From: a virus
Virus record (IMG/VR): IMGVR_UViG_3300022725_000261
Coordinates: 1-21,058 of that record
DNA length: 21,058 bases
Reading direction: 5' to 3' (one strand)
Position numbers and translations under genes: made by a program. Every line of letters begins with the position of its first letter. Position 1 is the stretch's first letter. The notes under the pieces were generated by a model. It was not told where the DNA came from, did not search any database, and saw nothing but the letters and a program-made list of their open reading frames with translations. This document shows positions 7,363 through 13,705 of the stretch, piece after piece.

Positions 7363-8046
7363 GTGCATATCGAAAAGCTGTATTTCACGCTCCCCGAGGT
7401 GCAAGACCGCTGGCAGATCTCCGAGACGGACCTCGTCTACCTCGCGGAGAACGACAAGCTGCGGTTGTCGGTGCGCGTGTTTCACGCAGCCGTGGAGTTC
7501 GGCGACTTCGAGGAAGGCGCGGACGGCGAACGCTTCCGTGTGCCCTGGGAACGGAAACCCTTCAGTGGGCTGCTGGATCTGCATGCCTGCGACGTGTTTC
7601 AGCTTTTCCGGTGCGGCGAACTTCACGTGAGCGAGTTTCGTACCCCGCGGGCGGACTATGCCGCGCTCTATGGTGAAGCCGAGCCGATCTTCGTGCTGAT
7701 CGGCGATCTGCTGCTAAGGCGCGAGGAACGCGACCGTTTCGAGCTCCAGTCCGGCTTCTCCTCCGGCGGCTCCGCGATCGAGGAGAGCACCTTCATCGCC
7801 TCCACAGACTTCCAGGACGTGCGCTGCAACGGATACCGGTTCCGGCTGGGCCCGATCCAGGCGCAGGTCGTCCGCGCGCTGCACGAGGCCGCACTGCGTG
7901 GCGAAGCGTGGCAGAGCGGCAAGGCCATCCTGTCCTCGGCGGGCTCGAAGAGCCTGCGCATGGCCGACGTGTTCAAGTCGCAGCAGGACTGGCGCGAGTT
8001 GATTCGCTCCGACCGGCGCGGCGGCTACCGCCTGAACGTCGACTGA
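7363..8046 (+). CDS. Unknown protein divergent from the repressor, possible DNA-binding regulator
   Basis: A 227-residue protein read from a GTG at 7363 that has CGGAGGGG just before it (7351-7358); an upstream GTG at 7342 lacks such a site. I do not recognise a named family. The N-terminus (LYFTLPEVQDRWQISETDLVYL is split as LYFTLPEVQDRWQ and ISETDLVYLAEND) resembles the first helices of a MerR or excisionase-type fold. The last 70 residues (LGPIQAQVVRALHEAALRG to RSDRRGGYRLN) look like a winged helix ending in a beta wing. It is the first gene rightward of the repressor, where Cro or an early activator would be expected. A regulatory role is inference. Confidence 0.75.
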   Translation: MHIEKLYFTLPEVQDRWQISETDLVYLAENDKLRLSVRVFHAAVEFGDFEEGADGERFRVPWERKPFSGLLDLHACDVFQLFRCGELHVSEFRTPRADYAALYGEAEPIFVLIGDLLLRREERDRFELQSGFSSGGSAIEESTFIASTDFQDVRCNGYRFRLGPIQAQVVRALHEAALRGEAWQSGKAILSSAGSKSLRMADVFKSQQDWRELIRSDRRGGYRLNVD

Positions 8047-8056
8047 CTCGGCCACG

Positions 8057-8186
8057 ATCCCCCTGCGCCGGGTGAGCCGCGTGCGGCGTGGGATCGGCAG
8101 GGGGATGGAGGGGGATGACGATCCCACGGCGCGCCGTCCAACCCACTCCTGCAAGGCCGAAGCGATCCCCCTCCGCATCCCCCTGC
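8057..8186. repeat. Five ATCCCCCTSC decamers in inverted arrangement
   Basis: ATCCCCCTGC occurs forward at 8057-8066 and 8177-8186, ATCCCCCTCC forward at 8165-8174, and the reverse complements at 8097-8106 and 8107-8116. The pair at 8097-8116 is the reverse complement of the pair at 8165-8186 except for two extra bases. This can be an iteron set (origin or initiator binding), operators, or a large cruciform; the sequence alone does not decide. Confidence 0.65.
8087..8128. repeat. 9-bp inverted repeat around two of the decamers
   Basis: CGTGGGATC (8087-8095) and GATCCCACG (8120-8128) pair perfectly across 24 bases that hold two GGGGGAT decamers. There is no T-run, so it is not a standard terminator. 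A further small stem, ATCCC/GGGAT, lies at 8199-8213. Confidence 0.55.
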
Positions 8187-8221
8187 GATCCTGACGACAT
8201 CCCATAGCGGGATTTCGCATT

Positions 8222-8252
8222 CTCTCTCCGAAGCACATGCAAACGGAGAGAG
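8222..8252 (+). promoter_or_regulatory. Hairpin covering the ribosome binding site of the 8255 gene
   Basis: CTCTCTCCG (8222-8230) is perfectly complementary to CGGAGAGAG (8244-8252) with a 13-base loop. The right arm is the only Shine-Dalgarno sequence (GGAG at 8245-8248) of the ATG at 8255. In mRNA this would hide the ribosome binding site and make translation conditional. Confidence 0.55.
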
Positions 8253-8254
8253 CC

Positions 8255-8467
8255 ATGCAGCAGAAGCATTGTCTGAACCAGAAGGAACTCGCGCGGCGCT
8301 GGACGATTTCGCACCGCACGCTGGAGCGGTGGCGATGGGTCGGTGAAGGTCCCGCCTACATGAAGATCGGTGGCCGGGTCGTCTATCGGCTCGAGGACAT
8401 CGTCGCCTTCGAGCGCGGCCAGCTTCAGGACACCGTGGACACCCAGCCGCGCGCCGGGGCGGCCTGA
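8255..8467 (+). CDS. AlpA/excisionase-like small helix-turn-helix protein
   Basis: A 70-residue protein with the winged helix-turn-helix pattern of the AlpA and HTH_17 (excisionase) group. The visible parts are LNQKELARRWTISHRTLERW (residues 7-26), then a wing with GPAYMKIGGRVVYRLEDIVAFE. The ATG at 8255 is chosen because GGAG stands 7 bases upstream; an ATG at 8237 would sit inside the hairpin loop. It is probably a regulator, recombination directionality factor or replication accessory protein. It stands first in the rightward replication operon, and its stop overlaps the next ATG by one base. Family members with different roles cannot be told apart by sequence. Confidence 0.82.
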   Translation: MQQKHCLNQKELARRWTISHRTLERWRWVGEGPAYMKIGGRVVYRLEDIVAFERGQLQDTVDTQPRAGAA

Positions 8468-8829
8468 TGGGACGCCTGTCGCCTGTCACCGAGGCCGAGG
8501 TGGTACCGCTGCACGGCGCTTCCGGACCGGGACTCGACGAGGTCGGCCTTTCGGCCTGGATCGCGCAGGCCGAGCCCGGCGATGTGCTGGTCTATCACCG
8601 CGGCTTTCTCGCCGTCGATGCGATGGCCGTCATCTCCAGGCTGCCGGCGGACCGGCAACGGACGCTCCAGCAGGTTGCCGCCGCCGCGCGACGTGCGGCC
8701 GATCAGGACCTCGTCCACCTGGTGCAGTCCCGGCTCGGTCCCGACGCCTTCGCCTACATCGCCGTCGCCCGCCCCAAGCCCGGTCCGCCCGGCGCCGCGC
8801 TGTCGATGCGGCTGCTCGACGCCGCCTGA
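8467..8829 (+). CDS. Conserved phage-type protein of unknown function
   Basis: A 120-residue protein that I do not recognise. It begins at an ATG overlapping the previous stop (TGATG). The sequence is globular-looking: ISRLPADRQRTLQQVAAAARRAADQ suggests two helices, split here as ISRLPADRQRTLQQ and VAAAARRAADQD, followed by DLVHLVQSRLGPDAFAYIAV and a Pro-rich segment. GDVLVYHRGFLAVD is probably a beta hairpin. No catalytic motif, membrane segment or signal is visible. Position implies an early role connected with replication or its control. Confidence 0.75.
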   Translation: MGRLSPVTEAEVVPLHGASGPGLDEVGLSAWIAQAEPGDVLVYHRGFLAVDAMAVISRLPADRQRTLQQVAAAARRAADQDLVHLVQSRLGPDAFAYIAVARPKPGPPGAALSMRLLDAA

Positions 8830-8857
8830 TCCCCACACGTTCATTCCGGAGACCCCA

Positions 8858-9346
8858 ATGCCCTTTCCCGACAACACACCCACGCCCGACGATCTGCCGG
8901 GCATCGCCCCGCAGGAGATCGCCGACCTTCCGGTCGAACTGCTGGCGATCCTCCAGAGCGAGGTCGATGCGCGCCTGAAGCGCGACAAGGCCGCAAAGTC
9001 CCGGCTCGATGCTGCGCTGACGCTCCGCTACGCGACCCGCGCCGCCGAGGAGCGGCAGGCCCGGTCGAAGGACACCGGCACGGTCCGGTTCGACGACGGC
9101 GACTTCACCATCGTCGCCGACCTGCCCAAGCGCATCGAGTGGGACCAGGCGCAACTCGCCGCGATGGTCGAGCGCATCCGCGCCGCGGAGGACGACCCCA
9201 GCCAGTATGTCGACGTCGCATTCAAGGTGCCGGAGCGGAAATACGCGGCCTGGCCCGACGCGATCCGGGCCGGCTTCGAGCCCGCGCGGACAGTGAAAAC
9301 CGGCGCGCTCAAGGTCGAGATCCAGCCACAGGGAGGCGATGCATGA
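8858..9346 (+). CDS. Unknown protein upstream of the Sak4-like ATPase
   Basis: A 162-residue protein. GGAG at 8848-8851 precedes the ATG. The reading frame is open farther upstream but that part lies over the preceding gene. Residues about 20-70 are strongly helical and charged (LLAILQSEVDARLKRDKAAK), and the second half mixes strands and helices (TVRFDDGDFTIVADLPKRIE). I recognise no family. The stop overlaps the ATPase start (ATGA), a coupling often seen for a partner or loader of the next protein, which is only a guess. Confidence 0.75.
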   Translation: MPFPDNTPTPDDLPGIAPQEIADLPVELLAILQSEVDARLKRDKAAKSRLDAALTLRYATRAAEERQARSKDTGTVRFDDGDFTIVADLPKRIEWDQAQLAAMVERIRAAEDDPSQYVDVAFKVPERKYAAWPDAIRAGFEPARTVKTGALKVEIQPQGGDA

Positions 9347-10221
9347 GCCTCCCCATCATCAGCGCCGACGAGCGGCTGGCCGAGATGCGCGGCGTCAAGG
9401 CCGCCATCTTCGGGGCGAGCGGCCGCGGCAAGACCACGCTCCTTCGAACCCTGAACGGCACGACCACGCTGTTCTACGACCTCGAGGCCGGCGATCTCGC
9501 CATCGAGGGGCTGGCCGTCGACACGATCCGCCCGCGGACGTGGAAGGAATGCCGCGACTTCGCGGTGTTCATCGGCGGCCCCAACCCGGCGCTGCGCAAG
9601 GACCAGCCCTACAGCGAGGACCACTACGAGGCGGTCTGCGCGAAGTATGGCGACCCCGCGGTGCTCGAGAAGTACGACACGATCTTCGTCGACTCGATCA
9701 CCGTGGCGGGGCGGCTCTGCTTCCAGTGGTGCAAGGGTCAGCCCGAGGCGATGTCGGAGAAGACCGGCAAGCCGGACGTGCGCGGCGCCTACGGCCTGCA
9801 CGGCCGCGAGATGATCGCCTGGCTCACGCACCTGCAGCACACGCGGGCGAAGAACGTGATCTTCGTCGGGATCCTCGACGAGAAGCTCGACGACTTCAAT
9901 CGAAAGGTCTTCGTCCCGCAGATCGACGGATCGAAGACCGGGCTCGAACTCCCCGGCATCGTCGACGAGGTGCTGACGCTCACGTCACTGCCCGACGACA
10001 AGGGCGTCCCGCAGCGGGTCTTCGTCTGCCACACGCAGAATAGCTGGGGCTACCCGGCCAAGGACCGCTCCGGTCGTCTCGACCTGCTCGAGCCGCCGCA
10101 TCTCGGCCAGCTCATTGAGAAGATCCGCCAGCCGCTTCCGATCGATGCACGTCCGCTCGTCACCGACGCGCCGCGCATCCCGACGCCCGCTGCGACCCCT
10201 CAATCCGATCCCACCAACTGA
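9343..10221 (+). CDS. Sak4-like RecA-fold ATPase, probable single-strand annealing recombinase
   Basis: A 292-residue ATP-binding protein. Walker A is GASGRGKTT (24-32); the Walker B-like strand is YDTIFVDSIT. FYDLEAGDLAIEGL follows the first strand, as in AAA_24/Sak4 phage proteins, which have a short RecA core and promote annealing of single strands with the help of a phage single-strand-binding protein. The next gene encodes such a candidate partner, which supports the call. The last 30 residues are Pro-rich and probably disordered. A different AAA_24 ATPase of unknown role is the main alternative. The start is fixed by the ATGA overlap and a GGAGG a few bases upstream. Confidence 0.8.
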   Translation: MSLPIISADERLAEMRGVKAAIFGASGRGKTTLLRTLNGTTTLFYDLEAGDLAIEGLAVDTIRPRTWKECRDFAVFIGGPNPALRKDQPYSEDHYEAVCAKYGDPAVLEKYDTIFVDSITVAGRLCFQWCKGQPEAMSEKTGKPDVRGAYGLHGREMIAWLTHLQHTRAKNVIFVGILDEKLDDFNRKVFVPQIDGSKTGLELPGIVDEVLTLTSLPDDKGVPQRVFVCHTQNSWGYPAKDRSGRLDLLEPPHLGQLIEKIRQPLPIDARPLVTDAPRIPTPAATPQSDPTN

Positions 10222-10235
10222 AAGGACCCCACGCC

Positions 10236-10838
10236 ATGACCGGTCTCTGGAACGATTTCAACGACGCGCAGTCCAACACGAACCTCATCCCCAAGGGCAC
10301 GCTCGCCAAGGTGCGCCTGACCATCCGCCCCGGCGGTTTCGACGACCCCTCGCAGGGCTGGACCGGGGGCTATGCCACCCGCGGCTCGACCGGTGCGGTG
10401 TATCTCAACGGCGAGTTCACGGTGACCGAGGGCCCCTATGCCCGGCGCAAGATCTTCACGCTGATCGGGCTGCACAGCCCCAAGGGGCCGGACTGGGCCA
10501 ACATGGGCCGCAGCCTCGTCCGCGGCATGCTGAACTCGGCGCGCGGGATCTCTGACAAGGACACCTCAGCCGAGGCGCAGGCGGCGCGTCGGATCAACGG
10601 CTTCGCGGATCTCGACGGCCTGGAGTTCGTCGCGCGCATCGACATCGGCTCTGATGCCATGGGCGAGGACAAGAACGAGATCCGTGCCGCGGTCACGCCG
10701 GACCATCGCGACTATGCGCAGGTCATGGGCACGGCCGGCCACGGCTACCAGCCGCCTGCGCAGCCCGCGCCGCAAGCGGCGGCGGCACCGCAGCCCAACG
10801 CGCCGACGGCCCCCGGCCGTCCGGCCTGGGCGCAGTGA
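10236..10838 (+). CDS. Probable phage single-strand DNA-binding protein
   Basis: A 200-residue protein. The start WNDFNDAQSNTNLIPKGTLA is followed by strand-rich sequence (KVRLTIRPGG, AVYLNGEFTVTEGPYARRKI) to about residue 80, consistent with an OB-like fold, then a helical part and a flexible tail of Ala, Pro and Gln (about 165-200). This layout and the place right after the Sak4-like ATPase resemble DUF669-type phage proteins that bind single-stranded DNA. There is no acidic tail like bacterial SSB. AAAGGA lies before the ATG. Function is inferred from context more than from motifs. Confidence 0.7.
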   Translation: MTGLWNDFNDAQSNTNLIPKGTLAKVRLTIRPGGFDDPSQGWTGGYATRGSTGAVYLNGEFTVTEGPYARRKIFTLIGLHSPKGPDWANMGRSLVRGMLNSARGISDKDTSAEAQAARRINGFADLDGLEFVARIDIGSDAMGEDKNEIRAAVTPDHRDYAQVMGTAGHGYQPPAQPAPQAAAAPQPNAPTAPGRPAWAQ

Positions 10839-10848
10839 GGGGCGTCAG

Positions 10849-12516
10849 ATGCGGCTTCGTCCCCGCCAGAAACTCTTCGTGGAGCGCAGCCTCGCTGCGC
10901 TCTCGAAGCACGGCAACACGCTCGGCGTAGCACCCACGGGCGCCGGCAAGACGATCATGCTGTCCGCGGTCACCGGCAAGCTGGTCGCGGAGACGGAGGC
11001 CAAGGCCTGCGTGCTCGCCCATCGCGATGAACTGACCAACCAGAACCGCGCGAAATTCGCCCGCGTTAATCCCGAGGTGACAACCTCTGTGGTCGATGCC
11101 GGCTCGAAGTCTTGGGCCGGCCAGGTCACCTTCGCCATGGCGCCGACACTGTCCCGCTCGGCCAGCCTGAGGGCGATGCCGCGGCTCGACCTTCTGGTGA
11201 TCGACGAGGCGCATCACGCGGTGGCCGACAGCTATCGTCGGATCATCGACCGGGTGCGCGAGGCAAATCCCGACGCCCGCATCTTCGGCGTCACGGCGAC
11301 GCCCAACCGCGGCGACCGGAAGGGCCTGCGCGAGGTCTTCGATAATGTCGGCGACCAGGTCACGCTGGCCGAGCTGATCGCCTCGGGCCATCTCGTGCCC
11401 CCGCGCACCTTCGTGATCGATGTGGGCGTGCAGGAGAAGCTGCGTGCCGTCCGAAAGACCGCTTCCGACTACGACATGGGCGCGGTTGCGGAGATCATGA
11501 ACCGCGCGCCGATCACGGACGAGGTTATCCGGCACTGGCGCGAGAAGGCCGGTGACAGGCAGACCGTGGTCTTCTGCTCGACGGTCGCCCACGCGGAAAA
11601 CGTCGCCGAGGCATTCAACAGTGACGGGATCCCCGCCGGGGTCATCCATGGCGATCTCGGCTCCGAGACGCGCCGCCGGATCCTCGCGGCCTACGCCTCA
11701 GGGGACATTCGGGTCGTCGTCAACGTGGCAGTTCTGACGGAAGGCTGGGACCACCCGCCCACCTCCTGCGTGGTGCTGCTGCGGCCGAGCTCCTGCAAGT
11801 CCACGATGATCCAGATGGTCGGGCGCGGCCTGCGCACGATCGACCCGGCCGAGCATCCCGGCATCGTCAAGACCGACTGCATCGTGCTGGATTTCGGGAT
11901 CTCGAGCCTGACGCACGGCACGCTCGAGCAGGATGTCGATCTCGACGGGCGCGATCCGACACCGTGCGACGCGCCGACGAAGACCTGCCCGGAATGCGAG
12001 GCCGAGATCCCGCTCGCGTCGCGCCAATGCCCGATCTGCGGATACGAGTTCCTGAGCGACGGTCCGCAGCCGCTCGACAGCGTCATCCTGACCGAGATCG
12101 ACCTGCTCGAGCGCTCCAGTTTCGCGTGGGAGGACCTCTTCGGCGACGATGCCGCGCTGATGGCGAGCGGGTTCAACGCCTGGGGCGGCGTGTTCTTCCT
12201 CGAGGGGCGCTGGCACGCCGTGGGCGGTGCGAGGAACGAGCCCACCCGCCTTCTCGGGGTCGGCAAGCGCACGGTCTGCCTCGCGCAGGCCGACGACTGG
12301 CTGAACGAGCACGAGACCGACGAGAGCGCCTTCAAGTCGAAGCGCTGGCTCAACCAGGCGCCGACCGAGAAACAGCTGCAATACCTGCCCGCCGCGCAAC
12401 GCCAGGATTACGGGCTGACCCGCTACCGCGCCTCGGCGTTGATCACCTTCCAGTTCAACCGCCGCGATATCCAGCGGCTGGTGATGGCGGCCGAGCCAGA
12501 GCGGAGGGCCGCGTGA
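10849..12516 (+). CDS. SF2 DEAD/DEAH-type helicase with zinc knuckle
   Basis: A 555-residue superfamily 2 helicase. Motifs in order: Q-like LRPRQ at the N-terminus, Walker A APTGAGKT (28-35), DEAH (119-122, in VIDEAHH), VTATP (148-152), then the second RecA domain with VVFCSTVAHAENVAEAF, VIHGD, TEGWDHP and QMVGRGLR. A four-cysteine knuckle, CPEC-x10-CPIC (380-397), follows, then about 150 residues without known motifs. It is similar in plan to RadD-like and phage replication helicases. It likely unwinds branched DNA during replication or annealing-type recombination. The ATG at 10849 has GAGGGG upstream; longer frames lie over the previous gene. Confidence 0.9.
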   Translation: MRLRPRQKLFVERSLAALSKHGNTLGVAPTGAGKTIMLSAVTGKLVAETEAKACVLAHRDELTNQNRAKFARVNPEVTTSVVDAGSKSWAGQVTFAMAPTLSRSASLRAMPRLDLLVIDEAHHAVADSYRRIIDRVREANPDARIFGVTATPNRGDRKGLREVFDNVGDQVTLAELIASGHLVPPRTFVIDVGVQEKLRAVRKTASDYDMGAVAEIMNRAPITDEVIRHWREKAGDRQTVVFCSTVAHAENVAEAFNSDGIPAGVIHGDLGSETRRRILAAYASGDIRVVVNVAVLTEGWDHPPTSCVVLLRPSSCKSTMIQMVGRGLRTIDPAEHPGIVKTDCIVLDFGISSLTHGTLEQDVDLDGRDPTPCDAPTKTCPECEAEIPLASRQCPICGYEFLSDGPQPLDSVILTEIDLLERSSFAWEDLFGDDAALMASGFNAWGGVFFLEGRWHAVGGARNEPTRLLGVGKRTVCLAQADDWLNEHETDESAFKSKRWLNQAPTEKQLQYLPAAQRQDYGLTRYRASALITFQFNRRDIQRLVMAAEPERRAA

Positions 12517-12947
12517 GCCATGTCGCGCAAATCCCATCCCCGCCCGCAGAGGCTCCGGATCGACCGGGCTTTGATCGCCTCTGGCATCCGCGCCCGGTGC
12601 TCTGCGCCGTCTGTACATCCCGCACGCGCGGTTTCGGCTGGTTCGATCCGCACCGGCCGCGCCGGGACCGCACCCAAACCCACCGCTGGTTCTGCTCCAT
12701 GGGCTGCCAGGCGGCCTTCACCCTCAAAGCGAAGAGAGGACTGAGCATGGTCGATTTCACCGAGGAGGAAACCCAGGCGCTTCCCGCCGTCATGCGCGCG
12801 CTCGCCCCCGAAATGGAACGGATCGGCTGGGACCGTCCGCTGGGCCAGCTGACGCAGAACGACATGCACCGGCTGATCGTCACCACCGTCGAGGCGTTCC
12901 GAATTGAGATGGCCGAGATCGCCAGCCACTCGGAGATCCCGTTCTGA
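12513..12947 (+). CDS. Zinc-knuckle protein resembling DUF6511
   Basis: A 144-residue protein read from a GTG that overlaps the helicase stop (GTGA) and has GGAGG at 12503-12507. An N-terminal zinc site is likely (CAVC at about 31-34 and CSMGC some 30 residues later). A helical C-terminal part follows: VDFTEEETQALPAVMRAL, then IGWDRPLGQLTQNDMHRLI. The second part matches my memory of the DUF6511 family in alphaproteobacterial phages. An ATG at the MVDFT position would give the C-terminal part only. Function is unknown; the zinc site suggests nucleic-acid or protein contact. Confidence 0.7.
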   Translation: MSHVAQIPSPPAEAPDRPGFDRLWHPRPVLCAVCTSRTRGFGWFDPHRPRRDRTQTHRWFCSMGCQAAFTLKAKRGLSMVDFTEEETQALPAVMRALAPEMERIGWDRPLGQLTQNDMHRLIVTTVEAFRIEMAEIASHSEIPF

Positions 12948-13705
12948 TGCTGGACTTCAACCACCGTCCCGGCATCGCGGAACGCATAAATGCGGCCGTG
13001 GATGCAGCACTCGAAGCCGAGCGCGCTGCCACGCCGCCGCGCGATTACCTTGGCGCGTCCCGGCTGGGCCATGCCTGCGAGCGCGCGCTGCAGTTCGAGT
13101 TCGCCCGCGCACCGAAGGATGAAGGCCAGGATTTCTCCGGCCGGTCGCTGCGGATCTTCGCGATCGGGCATGAACTGGAGGATCTCGCCATCCGCTGGCT
13201 TCGGGCGGCGGGGCTCGATCTGGGCACCCAAAAACGTGACGGCGGCCAGTTCGGCTTTTCGGTCGCTCGCGGACGCATTCGCGGTCATGTCGACGGGATC
13301 GTCGCCGAGGCCCCGGCGGCGCTTGGTCTGCGCACCCCGGCGCTCTGGGAGTGCAAGACCATGAACGCGAAGAACTGGCGCGAGACGGTGGCCAAGGGCG
13401 TGACCGTCGCGAAGCCGGTCTACGCCGCGCAGATCGCGCTCTATCAGGCCTACATGGAAGCGACGGTGCCGGGCATCTCGGCGAACCCGGCGCTCTTCAC
13501 CGCGATCAACAAGGACACGGCCGAACTGCACCACGAGCTGGTGCCCTTCGATGCCGACCTTGCGCAGCGCATGTCCGACCGCGGCGTGCGGATCCTTCGG
13601 GCGACACACGCCGGTGAGCTGCTGCCGCGCGTCGCTGCCAACCGGGACTTCTTCGAATGCCGGTTCTGCCCGTGGGCCGAGCGCTGCTGGGGGCTGCCGG
13701 CATGA
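12947..13705 (+). CDS. Cas4/RecB-like PD-(D/E)XK nuclease with probable Fe-S cluster
   Basis: A 252-residue nuclease. Catalytic motifs are GHELEDLA (His75/Glu76), GHVDG (Asp116) and WECKT (Glu135, Lys137), with the QxxxY-type QIALYQ at 162-167. Cys44 (GHACERAL) and the C-terminal trio Cys238, Cys241 and Cys247 (ECRFCPWAERCW) are placed like the four ligands of the 4Fe-4S cluster in Cas4 and AddB. Such nucleases resect ends to give single strands. With the Sak4-like ATPase and the single-strand-binding protein next to it, an exonuclease role in phage recombination is likely. No cas genes or CRISPR repeats are near, so this is not an adaptation module. The start overlaps the previous stop by one base. 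Confidence 0.88.
   Translation: MLDFNHRPGIAERINAAVDAALEAERAATPPRDYLGASRLGHACERALQFEFARAPKDEGQDFSGRSLRIFAIGHELEDLAIRWLRAAGLDLGTQKRDGGQFGFSVARGRIRGHVDGIVAEAPAALGLRTPALWECKTMNAKNWRETVAKGVTVAKPVYAAQIALYQAYMEATVPGISANPALFTAINKDTAELHHELVPFDADLAQRMSDRGVRILRATHAGELLPRVAANRDFFECRFCPWAERCWGLPA

Noticed and set aside
8057-8186. Decamer cluster as a CRISPR array
   Set aside because: The repeats are too short, irregularly spaced and in both orientations.
12947-13705. Cas4 as part of a CRISPR adaptation module
   Set aside because: No cas1, cas2 or repeat array is present; the context is a phage replication operon.
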